Assembly: GCA_963930775.1 (NCBI GenBank)
Contig: OZ005697.1
Span: forward strand, 7,214,292-7,278,291
Length of the DNA: 64,000 bases
Reading direction: 5' to 3'
Origin: Cliona cf. orientalis
Taxonomy: Eukaryota; Porifera; Demospongiae; Clionaida; Clionaidae
Every line of letters begins with the position of its first letter. The stretch's first letter is position 1. Below, in pieces: positions 54,089 through 64,000 of the stretch. The position numbers and the translations under genes are program-made. The notes under the pieces were generated by a model that saw only the letters and a program-made list of their open reading frames with translations, was not told the origin of the DNA and ran no database searches.

Positions 54089-56577
54089 TCACAGTTTATC
54101 AAGACAACTAATAAACCGAACTAAAGCTTGTGGAATAACATCTTCCTTGATGGAGTACACAAAATGCTGAATAAAAGTCAGTGGTATGTTCAGTGGCTGG
54201 GGATACTGTATATCAAATACATAATAGCATGCCATCATCCCTCCCATAGCTTTGAAAAAGCTACTTGTCGTAAGTACCACTAGCCGCTCTGTTACAACAA
54301 AGAAAGAGAGTGAATCATCGTTTGCTACTACTCCTACATAGGGATGATTGAGCTTGACTTTCTCAGCCTCTTTTTCGACATCAGAAGGATTCTACATGCA
54401 TGATAAAGAAAATTAGTGGTTAATCACATGTATACCTTCAAAACACATGCACGCACGCACACGTACACAAAGAGAGTGGAGGAAGAGAGGATACACACGT
54501 ACACACAAAGATACCAATGCTACAGAGACATAGAGAAGACAGAACAATATACAGTGGAACCCCTCTACAAGGAATTAGGACACCACCCATGGTCTCAGCG
54601 ACATAGAGACACGTACAACAGTACCCCTGAAATGAGGACATAATCAGAACACACACATAATATACAGACTTACACTCGCACAGAAAGACAACACACATTC
54701 ACACAGAGGGGAAGCAGGAAAGTCACTAAAGCAAAATCAAAGAGCGGTGCTGTGATTAAACATCAATGGGTGTTTGTGGTTAAAAACTACATTTAATGCA
54801 AAATGACATTTTGAGAGTGGCGTTGCGCCGCTCTACCGCTCTTTAATGACTTCCCTGGGGTAATAGAGAGGATACACACACATACAGAGAGAGAGGGAGA
54901 GGAGAGTGAGAGACACACATAGTGAAATAGACGGATAGTGGCACACCAACTCACATCAAAATAGTGTATCAGGGTACACTTTGCCTTGGGTGCAAGTAGA
55001 CTACAAAGGTACTTCAGTCCATACACTTGTTCCAGCTGACGCACTGCATATTATGTAAAATTAATCCTTGCAGAATACAGGTATATACACCAATGAACAC
55101 TTACATGCATTTTCATCAGGATAAAGTAGCTTCTCTTCCTCGTGTTGGTCTCTCAGTTTTTGCAAATTTGACTTGCTTGCCTCAATCTCCACCTTTCGGT
55201 TAATTTTCTCGAGGAATTTTCTCCATGTACTCTTGATTTCGTCATCCTCTGGCAAGTCACTTTTCACAACTGCTGCAAGCTCCTTTTGAAGCTAAATAGG
55301 AAAGAAATTAAATAATTATGTGTGTACAAGTGTAGTCATGTCTAATTCCACAACGTACGTAAGATGATGACATCTTCAATGGTGGGAAATTCTCTAAAAT
55401 CTCGTCAACAGTAGGTCCCTCTTTATCGATCCAATTACGCCGAATTGCCAATGTGTCCTTCATGAGAGCCTTGACACGAGTCTTGCTTGGTTTGTCTTTT
55501 GCACACTCTTCTTGAAGAGATTTGACATCGTGTTTGTACTTCTCCTCTTCTTCTTCAGTGACTTCAATATCGCTATTCTTAAACAATTTCCTCTTCTTTG
55601 ATGGCTGGTTAGGTGGAGGCTCTACATTGTTCTCCTTGTCCTCATCCCTTGTCCTTTTTTGTTTGACTGATGGAGGGGCTCTAAGATTTTTGAATTTCCT
55701 CCTGATTTGTTGCTTCCAGGAACCCTGTATGAACGTAATAGATACAGAGTTGGAGCAAGAGAGAAAGATATTTAGTTAAAATTTATGTATTATAGCAAGT
55801 ATCAAACCATAACGAAGTGTAGTTGCTCCAGTTCTCTCACTCACTTTCCCTTTCCCATACACACACAGACACCAGCGAGACACGCAACACGTGCACCCAA
55901 TTTCATACACAAGCACACTCATGCATACACACATAAATCAGAAGCTAAGCGAGTGTAACTTACATAGCCATTTCCAGTTGAGTCTTTCAGAACAGGATAT
56001 TTCTGGACCAGTTGTTGACAGACTGCTGTGTACTCCTCCCTACTGGGGTATTCGCACATCTGGTACCACGGGACACAAATTGCACTAACAATTTCACACC
56101 TCAGACCGTCGGTGATCTCCCCTTTGTCCAAGCGCTCCATAGTAGCTCTAGAAAACCGATCTGGAATCTTGAAATGGCTCAATGAGTTCTCACAACCACC
56201 AACTGGTTGTAGTGCACTGAGAACAGCCTATAAAAATTATAAAATTTTAGATATACGCAAATGCATGAAATATTGTTTTGAGTCAACACTAAACATACAT
56301 TCAACATTATTGGTCTAGCATATTAGGTATGGCTTACGTGGTGAGGTTGAGGTTGTGGTTTCAGGCTTGCAACAATTCTTTGTACAGCTTTTCTATCGCC
56401 GAACAATGAAAACAACTCTTTAAGATCGTCGTCAGAGAGGTCAACAAAAGTCTTCCCATTCACACGATTGGTTTCTATTGCAGTTATGATGTCCTCAGTA
56501 ATGTCCTCTTTGCCTTCCAACCAACTGCAGAGTTCCGTCACTGTGAACTTCTGGACCTCGTCGTAACTTTCCACCAT
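54089..56577 (-). CDS. SAM-domain protein (SAMD3-like), accessory gene of the CACTA-like element
   Basis: Six minus-strand exons in phase: 56577-56338, 56227-55964, 55724-55359, 55291-55105, 55043-54955 and 54391-54089, giving 482 residues. Residues about 8-70 form a SAM domain (FTVTELCSWLEGKEDITE through DDDLKELFSLFGDRKAVQRI). Next is a conserved block, FKIPDRFSRATMERLDKGE, then YPVLKDSTGNGY and SWKQQIRRKFKNLR, the hallmark of SAMD3-like proteins that are multicopy in fish, cnidarians and other invertebrates. A basic nuclear-type segment (NQPSKKRKLFK) precedes an acidic heptad-rich coiled coil. The C-terminal domain ends ALVRFISCLDKL. It starts 643 bp from the divergent transposase start, within the same terminal repeats. 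SAM polymerisation plus a basic region suits a DNA-binding accessory factor for transposition, but DNA binding is inferred. Confidence 0.85.
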
Positions 56578-57220
56578 GACTCCAAATTAAACTGGGCCAA
56601 CAAATACAAGTGCATGTAAAGAATAGAGTTTTCCTAGAAGCACAACTAATGCTATCTATCAGAAAGAGTAAGAAAGTTATAGTAAGTTTGTTGCCTGTGG
56701 ATTGACACCTTCGTTTAGTATTAAAATTATGTTATTATTATTGTGGTCAACTTACATCCACTCCTTCTTGGTTGTTCAGTGAGGGACGCGAGTACGCACA
56801 AGACTTCAGCCAACGCCAGAAAGAGAGAGAGCAGGGATAGTACAGCGTCTTCACATAGACAGAGATCGAGGATCAGCTTTCTCACGTACACTTCAATGTG
56901 TCAGAAAATCACGTGCACAGCTACTACGCGTACGCGTGCATGCGCGTGTACGTACGTACGTGCAACGTATATCGCTTACGCGCGCGCATGCTCGAATGCT
57001 GAGCAACTAGACACAAGGGGTTAAATTTGAAATTGTTATTTGAGTGGACTCTGCTGCTCTGACTGGACTCGACTGCTTCCCCACGCCGCCACACTACCAG
57101 TAAGCAAGCTTTTAGCAAAATTATAGCGTCTATTAAATATTATTATGCTATAATAAATTATACATCATTGTGATATTAAACACATGGAAACTCATAGGTT
57201 TGTACATATCTATAGGTGTG
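56578..57220. promoter_or_regulatory. Divergent promoter region of the transposon's two genes
   Basis: 643 bp between the outward-facing start codons, including a CpG- and ACGT-rich stretch (CGTACGTACGTACG-like words near 56,930-56,990). An AG just before 57214 suggests the transposase start codon may lie in a second exon, with a non-coding first exon in this interval. Confidence 0.5.
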
Positions 57221-60200
57221 ATGTCTTTGATTTGTCCTTTGTGTGGTGATGTTACTGTGTCTAAGCATTCACAGTTGATGACACACATCAGGCTCTTACA
57301 CGCTGATGATCCAAATTTCATGATTCAGTGCAATCGTCAAGGATGCAAGAGAACGTTTCGGAAATTTACCGTTTACAGAAACCACGTTTATGCTTTTCAT
57401 GGCACAGCACTTGATGAAACCACCGTAACACCACATTCATGTGGAGAAACAAGTGGAAATCCTCCAGTATCAGGTATTATAACAACCATTGATTGTTTCT
57501 CACCTGGTAAGGCCAAAATAAGGACAATAATGTTCAAAACAGGCATATCTGGCATAAATAATATGATACAACCCCTATACTCGTGTACATTCCGATGCAC
57601 GATGCAAGTTGTGTCTAATGAGTGCTATAGTTGTTCTCAATCTGTTATTCAGGTGATTCTTTTGACCAAGATGTGAGTGAGATGCGTGTGTCTATCACAG
57701 AAGAGGATCTAAAGGTGGCAGCAGCTAAATGGATTTTGAAAAACCGAGAAGGCCATCGGATTCCTAATTCTGTTATGGAATCCATTGTATCTGGAGCTAA
57801 GTTTCTGTATGAAACAGCCTTGTCAGAAATTCAGCGACAAATAGTGGACGAGATGAAGGAAGCTAATATTACTCCCGACACCATTACTTCTGTATCACGT
57901 GTGTTTGATGGTGAAACGCAATACACGAATGTATTCAGGGGATTAGAAACAACTTACCGCCAAAATTCATTCATCAAAGACCACTTCAGATTTGTTGTAT
58001 GTCTCTAATTCAATGAAGTGATACGTATAGTGTTCTCCCTAGCATACATGTTCCTAAGACATGTTGGCCCAACAAACCTTCAGTACAGAGTTTCCTTTGA
58101 TGTGGGAATAGGGATAGTCCATGTGCTTTGTTGTGGTCAGAGGCTCCACCCAAACTATTCCCTCCCGTCATGTCTCGAGTTTAGCTTGGGGAGAACAATG
58201 CATAATATACAATGTACCACTCAATAATAATAATTATCATTGTCTATCCGTCTTCCTTCCATGTAGGAACCTGTTCAAATACTCCTTGGTACCCGTTCCC
58301 AACCCGGCAAATTTCTCAAGGATGGTAGTGTTAAACAAACCAGGGACACCATGATCTATATTCCCATTCTTAAAACCATCCAAAACCTTCTCCAGAATGA
58401 AACAGTGCTGTCAGAGGTATACTATGCAGTTTGTCATTTGTGTCTATGGGCTTCTTGTATGCATAAGTGCAATGTACATGTACATGCATGTACTTTACAT
58501 ATATGTGTGTACACACATGTACACGTGCGATAACAACCATGTGTCCACACATTCGTTATATAGATTGAGAGGGGGCATCGTACGAGAGATCCTGACGTGT
58601 TGAAGGATTTCTGTGATGGCCATGTTTTGAACAACCACAGACTTTTCTCAGTACACAGGAATGGATTGCAGATTCTATTCTACTTCGATGACATAGAGGT
58701 GGTTAATAATCTGGGCTCACACAAAAAAGTCCATAAATTGGGTAAGTTGTAGTATAGAGCACTGACAACATTAAACTAAGTATTCATATGCACAGGTGTG
58801 TTTTACTTCACACTGGGAAATCTCAGACCCAAATACCGTTCACGATATTCAAGCATCTATCTGTTGGCAATTTGCAAGAGAAAGCTAATTACTTTGTATT
58901 CAATGTCTACTGTTCTTCAACCAATCGTTGAAGATATCAAGATTCTTGTAAGTTACACATGTACATGTATGTATTATTTAATTTGTGTACTTTCGTGTGT
59001 ATTAGGAAAAAGGCCATGTCTTTGAGGTTAGAGGTGAAACGAAGACCTACTATGGCACAATAGCTGTTGTTTCAGCTGACAACCCAGCTAGTAATGGTCT
59101 TGGTGGGTTCAAAGAAAGCGTTTCTGCCACCAGATATTGTCGACAGTGTATGGTAGACAGTCAGACTGCCCAGCAGGAGGTATGATCACTTGATACACAG
59201 TAGTGCTTTGATTTTCATTGATCCATTTTTTGTGTGTACATGTAGTTTGATGAAGATTCTCTTATTTTGCGTACCCGAGAGCAGCACCTTCGTAACTGTG
59301 ACACCCTTGAAGCTGACACCATTTCACGTGCAGCAACCTCAACACAGCTGGGAATCAACTACCGCTCAATCTTGTTTGAGCTGCAACACTTCGAAGTGGA
59401 CGTGTTGGTTCCGGACGTGATGCACGATATACTGGAAGGGACGCTTCAGTTTGAAGCCAAGCTTGTACTTCAGCATATTGTGAGGGAGAGGTATGTTTCC
59501 TATTCCATATTTGCAGGTGCTCTTGCTCGACTAGAGCTAGGGTACATGGAGGCTGACAATAAACCTTCTGAGATCTCTTCAGCTACTCTCTCATCATCGG
59601 ATAAGACTCTGGGACAAAAAGGTTGGGAATTCATTTCATTGTGTGCATGTATGTGCCATGTTTAATCATACGTACACCCTTATCTTTTTAATATAGCTGC
59701 TCAAATGTGGTTGTTGGGAAGAGTGATCCCATACCTGATTGGAGAAAATATTCCAGAAGGAGATATCAACTGGAAGAATTACTTACAACTTTTGGAGATT
59801 GTAGATCTGCTGATGGCCCCAGAGATATCTGAGGACGAAGTTGGTGAACTAACTCTACTTATCTCTCAACATCACACCCTGTTCTCTCACCTATACACGA
59901 GTTCTAATGTGCTACCTAAGCACCATTTTATGGTGCATATGCCCCGTCTTATCCTCAAGTAAGCGTGTGTGTGTGTGTATTCGTGTTGTGTAAGTGTATA
60001 ATACGTTTGTGTGTGTACGTGTATATATACTGTAGAACCCCAGTTATCCGACCTGCTTGGGACCAAACCTAAATGCCAGATATGTGAATCGACCATTACA
60101 TACATGTACTTCTAGTATATGTGATGCAATCGGAAAGTGTGCGTTAATTAGAAATTTAGAGGTACATGTATAGAGGCACAGATAAGAGGTTCCACTGTAC

Positions 60201-61315
60201 ATGTATGTGTGTACATGTACATGTACAATAATAATAATAATATATTATGTCATGTGTGTTTGTGTACATGTGTATGTGTATTGTTGGTAGTTGCTTAGCA
60301 ACCAAAGTTTTTATAGGCAATTTGCCGGCTATGGGAAGGGGTTGGGTCATCATAAAGTAGGCCAATGATGTCAACTACCAACAAAATAGTTATCTGCCAG
60401 TAATTGGGGTGCATTCGACCATGCATCTCATGCACCCCAATTACTGGCAGATAACTATTATGTGTTTGTGTGGTGTATGTGTGTACATGTGTGCATGTGC
60501 TTGTGTTTATGTGTGGTATGTGTGTAAGTACTAGTGCTTTTGGACTATTACACGTATGTACATGTAAATGCACAGGTATGGTCCACTTGTCCGTCAATGG
60601 ACGATGCGATATGAAGCCAAGCACAACCATCTGAAGAAGCTTGCTCAAAATATTGGCAACTTTATCAATATCGCATTGACCTTGGCAACAAGACACCAGT
60701 ACTGGCAGTGCTACAAGTGGCAAGAAGGAGATTTGATGGACGATGAGCCAGAAGTTGGGCCAGGTATTATATTAAACATTTTTTATACCGTGTACAAGAT
60801 TCATCTTCATGCATCTGCATCACTGTTTAAGGCACTGTGTTTTATCCTTTCAAATATGCAGGTGATTTGGTTGCCACTAGGGATAGGCCACTGGAGCTAG
60901 CCACTATTGATACCTGCTACAAGTCAGTTTTTCTTTGCACTATGTGAACCTGGTAATAATGATTGTTTTGTTCGGTTATAGGACCAAATGGGCTATAAAA
61001 GATGGTATTCTGTACAAGGTTCCCTGTGTGCTTACTGTTGAGATAGACGATGACTACCCACAGTTTGGAAGAGTAGAGAGTATATACATTGCAGATAGTA
61101 ACTCTGTGTATTTTCACCTGAGAATGATGAACACAGTGGACTTCAACATTCACCGGCACTTCTACATAGTTGAACTTTCATCTAACTATAAAACAGTGCG
61201 TTTTACTGATTTGTACTATGTCTTCCCCCTACACCTGAGAAGATCTGTAGTCAACAATTCCAGTTGTTTATGTATCATTCCGAAACATCACATTCTGCAC
61301 TCATTACAACAATAA
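57221..61315 (+). CDS. C2H2 zinc-finger TNP2-like (CACTA/EnSpm) transposase
   Basis: Eleven exons in phase: 57221-57473, 57653-57996, 58267-58416, 58564-58741, 58796-58947, 59006-59179, 59246-59621, 59697-59958, 60576-60763, 60862-60922 and 60982-61315, giving 823 residues without a stop. Two N-terminal C2H2 fingers: C5, C8, H22, H27 and C37, C42, H55, H60. The core follows TNP2 order: LQILFYFDDIEVVNNLGS with Asp291, a HKLGVFYFTLGNLRPKYRS strand region, VVSADNPA with Asp384, a CRQC knuckle at 404-407, LVPDVMHDILEGTL, and WTMRYEAKHNHLKK with Glu643. That gives a plausible D-D-E triad equivalent to DG, DxPA and PFERYMGxLK in plant TNP2. A C-terminal domain (DDYPQFGRVESIYI) is shared by related animal proteins. 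It would cut and join the CACTG ends. A domesticated host gene is the alternative, but the matching terminal repeats argue against it. Confidence 0.78.
58027..58198. mobile_element. MITE with AGTGTTCTCCCTAGC ends inside a transposase intron
   Basis: Bounded by AGTGTTCTCCCTAGCATACA and the complementary GCTTGGGGAGAACA. Same family as 44631-44783. It sits wholly within the intron between 57996 and 58267, so it need not disable the gene. Confidence 0.7.
60033..60198. mobile_element. Short pogo-like element in a transposase intron
   Basis: Left CTGTAGAACCCCAGTTATCC and right, in complement, CAGTGGAACCTCTTATCTGT bound about 166 bp. The CAGTNGAACCCC-ATTATC ends are of Tc1/pogo type. A related left end (CAGTGGAACCCCTCTAC) occurs at 54553. 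Confidence 0.5.
60385..60459. repeat. Perfect 29-bp hairpin with 17-nt loop
   Basis: 60385-60413 and 60431-60459 are exact reverse complements (core tatctgccagtaattggggt) with a 17-nt loop. It lies in the intron between 59958 and 60576 of the transposase gene. The size would fit a small-RNA hairpin, but perfect pairing more often marks a recent inverted duplication. Confidence 0.85.
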
Positions 61316-61398
61316 TAATTATTTTTAATAACATACAATGTAAGCTGAATTTATAATAATAAATTATTGGAGTAATGATTGTGAATTAGCCTTATTGT

Positions 61399-62150
61399 AA
61401 CCAGACCTGGTGATCATGTACTGTTTCAGGTGTAGAATCAGGAGAACAAGTCCATTTTCATGGGCGATCAAGTGTTCTTGTCGATGAGGGGTGACGTACA
61501 TGGGTCATGACACTTACTGAATTCGGTACAATTTCAAAACGTGTTGTGGTCTCACCAGCTCATACTTTTGTTTCTGTCAACCAGACCTGGTTATCATGTA
61601 CTGTTTCAGGTGTAGAATCAGGAGAACAAGTCCATTTTCATGGGCGATCAAGTGTTCTTGTCGATGAGGGGTGACGTACATGGGTCACGACACTTACTGA
61701 ATTCGGTACAATTTCAAAATGTGTTGTGGTCTCACCAGCTCATACTTTTGTTTCTGTCAACCAGACCTGGTGATCATGTACTGTTTCAGGTGTAGAATCA
61801 GGATAACAAGTCCATTTTCATGGGTGATCAAGTGTTCTTGTCGATGAGGGGTGACGTACATGGGTCACGACACTTACTGAATTCGGTACAATTTCAAAAC
61901 GTGTTGTGGTCTCACCAGCTCATACTTTTGTTTCTGTCAACCAGACCTGGTTATCATGTACTGTTTCAGGTGTAGAATCAGGAGAACAAGTCCATTTTCA
62001 TGGGCGATCAAGTGTTCTTGTCGATGAGGGGTGACGTACATGGGTCACGACACTTACTGAATTCGGTACAATTTCAAAACGTGTTGTGGTCTCACCAGCT
62101 CATACTTTTGTTTCTGTCAACCAGACCTGGTTATCATGTACTGTTTCAGG
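61399..62150 (+). repeat. 180-bp tandem satellite, four copies plus a partial
   Basis: Units begin AACCAGACCTGGTGATCATG at 61399, 61579, 61759 and 61939, with a partial at 62119. Copies differ by only a few bases. It lies between the transposase stop codon and the right terminal repeat. Confidence 0.95.
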
Positions 62151-62374
62151 TATATAGAATCAGCTAGGATATTTAGTGCTTGTATGAGCCATATTATGGG
62201 TATTGCTAGAGTACTCTAGGGGTTTTAAAAGTGCTAATTGGAGATCATTAGAACATTCAGGGTATTGCAGCATGCTTAGGGTACCATGGTAATACCCCCA
62301 CGATACTGTCACAATACCCCTACTGTTTTGTCCATAGGTTGGGGTATTGACACAGTACCCCAATTTTAACAGTG

Positions 62375-62981
62375 TAGCTACAAGACTATAATCATGAATA
62401 GAAACAGAAGCACTATTATTACTACAAATATTCAATTCTTACTGCTTGGCTACTACTGAATAATAACAAGAATGATTTTCAATATGGAAGTTGAAAAGTG
62501 CATGACACTGTTACAGTACTGCATGAGCTGGCATGCAGAAAAATTAATAATACACGGATAGGATCATTGCTACTGCCGTACAGTGTGTATATAAGTAATC
62601 ACTCTATAATTAGGGGGCATACAATAAGTTCCCCAGGAAGATATTTACCCTAATTATTATTATTGTGCTTGTTTGTATAATACACGAGGCTATAAAATAA
62701 TGTAAACATTGAAACTGGCTACCTATAATAGAGGTTTATGCAACATACTTCTTCCCAAAAATTATACCATGCATGTTCGCTCAATCTGATAGCTACTACA
62801 GCTACTCAATTATATTTATTTCATTGCCCGAGTTTGTTCGAGAGCAGCAACTTTTTCGTTCAGTAGTTCTGGAGGTGTGGCGACCAGCGACTGCATGATC
62901 GAGCAAATACGATAGTCTGGAGTTGCTTGCTATAATTATTATATGCTTTAGTTTCTAGAGTTACAATTGTAACCATTAGCT
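62375..62981. other. Flank of transposon and 5' region of decayed multi-span gene
   Basis: AT-rich, no gene seen. Together with 53471-53643 this is the original space between two head-to-head multi-span paralogues before the transposon inserted. Confidence 0.5.
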
Positions 62982-64000
62982 ATGTGGATTCTGATACAAA
63001 AGTTCTTTTATCTACAGTACCTATTTGGAATCATACTAGTGTCTTCTAATGTTTATGTTCTTCATGGTATTGATGATTCTAACATTAATCATGGTTCTGG
63101 CGAGAATTACTCACTTAGCACTGTTTCCTTAGAATGCATCACAGATAGCTCCTGTCCAACGTGGAACTACTGTAGCTCAGGGCGTTGCCATAGATCGAGT
63201 CTACCACATTTTTCCGAGAACCATTCTGTGTGTAATTGGTTCAACAGGAAGGGGCTGCTCTGTGGTGAGTGTGAGGATGGCTTTAGTCCTTTCGTTCTCT
63301 CCTATCATTTCAGCTTTGTTAACTGTACAGATGGTTACAAAAACTGGTGGAAGTTTTCCGTGATTGCGTTTGCTCCCGTGACTTGCTTTGTAGTAATCTT
63401 CCAAATCAATGTGACATCTTCTCATCTTCACGGAGTGGTCTGGTTTAGCCAGACTATCTCCATGCCACCTCTAATGCGGTGGTTTGTGATGGTTGAGCTC
63501 GCAAAAGATTATCCACAAGTGTTAACAGTAGTTCGAGCTTTTGTATACCACTGTATAGCATGTGGAACTTAGATTTATTTCGTTCTGTTATTCCAGACAC
63601 TTGTCTTAATGTGAGTCCTTTACAAGCCTTAGCGTTAGAATATGTGGTGGCATTTTATCCATTGCTTCTTTCTTACTGTATGATAGTGCTCTATGAGGCT
63701 AAGGTCACACCAATACGTATCATTTGGACTCCGTTTCATAAATTTTGTACTCTTTTTCGTAAGACATGGGATGTCCGCACATCGCTTATTGATTCATTTG
63801 CTTCTATTTTTTGACATTCTTTTCAATCAATTGGTATTCTCTTCGCATTTATGTCGACTCCTTTCAAGGTTGCTACAAAGATGGAACTGAACCTGGTACA
63901 TTTGACTGTCGATGGTTTTCGGCACTAATGCTGCTTACCAGGTCTTTCTATTTCGTTATCTATGGCTTAACTCTGTCAATGATGAGTTTTGCTTATGTAC
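62982..64000 (+). pseudogene. Cysteine-rich multi-span membrane protein, decayed paralogue (runs off window)
   Basis: Related to 51585-53470. It starts MWILIQKFFYLQYLFGIILV and carries the Cys motif CGECEDGFSPFVLSYHFSF, but has a much shorter ectodomain. One frameshift occurs near 63,545: the frame ends CIACGT, and the family sequence continues in another frame as MWNLDLFRSVIPDTCLN. A second break at about 63,810 coincides with loss of about 85 codons present in the paralogue, after which the family motif resumes (DSFQGCYKDGTEPGTFDCRW). The 3' end lies beyond the window. The gene is very probably non-functional. Confidence 0.75.

Larger units (their letters stand above)
53644..62374. mobile_element. 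Complete two-gene CACTA/EnSpm-like DNA transposon (8.7 kb)
   Basis: Left end CACTGTTAAAAAATGGGTAC and right end, in complement, CACTGTTAAAATTGGGGTAC agree at about 26 of the first 32 positions and are flanked by TA on both sides (53642-53643 and 62375-62376). CACTR termini define the CACTA/EnSpm group. Both ends are rich in GGGTAT/ATACCC boxes. Inside are two intact, divergently transcribed multi-exon genes: a SAM-domain protein (minus, 54089-56577) and a zinc-finger TNP2-like transposase (plus, 57221-61315). A 180-bp satellite lies near the right end. No stop or frameshift was found in either gene, so the copy may be autonomous. The TA flank might be target duplication or part of a 3-bp one; the two 3-bp flanks (GTA, TAG) differ. 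Confidence 0.72.

Noticed and set aside
62982-64000. Treating the right multi-span copy as a normal multi-exon gene
   Set aside because: Frame changes are not at GT-AG boundaries, and about 85 conserved codons are missing relative to the paralogue.

Overview
The window is animal nuclear DNA, most likely from a sponge (demosponge). Genes are split by short GT-AG introns, gene spacing is tight, and several genes have clear animal orthologues: delta-tubulin, AIF1, SLC35F6, a mitochondrial-type cytochrome P450 and a CXorf65-like gene. A Roc-COR/death-domain protein and a pair of cysteine-rich multi-membrane-span proteins look like expanded sponge families. The species assignment is inference. Exon boundaries were read by eye from splice signals, codon phase and protein resemblance, so single-base offsets are possible.

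Layout. 1-14 kb is repeat-rich: a broken death-domain module (896-1322), two nested fold-back regions (3.0-5.2 kb and 6.2-8.7 kb), and a decayed thrombospondin-repeat gene (10.24-12.80 kb) whose third exon is split by a 1.4 kb near-palindromic element with an 8-bp target duplication. 14.17-21.40 kb holds an intact 11-exon Roc-COR/death-domain gene. 21.4-32 kb is mostly transposons: a fold-back region carrying a copied thrombospondin exon, two TTAA-flanked elements in opposite orientation, hAT-like and pogo-like elements, and a second broken death-domain module. 32.26-42.20 kb is a compact gene block: CXorf65-like and delta-tubulin on the minus strand, then AIF1 divergent from delta-tubulin with only 216 bp between start codons. 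43.09-46.40 kb is SLC35F6 (minus) with a frameshift near its C-terminus. 47.23-51.33 kb is a complete eight-exon P450.

The most interesting unit spans 53,644-62,374. It has inverted termini starting CACTGTTAAAA, flanking TA dinucleotides, subterminal GGGTAT/ATACCC boxes, a four-copy 180-bp satellite, and two intact divergent genes. One encodes a 482-residue SAM-domain protein (SAMD3-like). The other encodes an 823-residue protein with two N-terminal C2H2 fingers and a TNP2-like D/D/E transposase arrangement. Together they look like a complete two-gene CACTA/EnSpm-type transposon, organised like plant En/Spm with an accessory DNA-binding protein plus a catalytic protein. It sits between the 5' ends of two head-to-head paralogues of the cysteine-rich multi-span family. 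The left paralogue (51,585-53,470) has one frameshift. The right one (62,982 to the window end) is clearly decayed.
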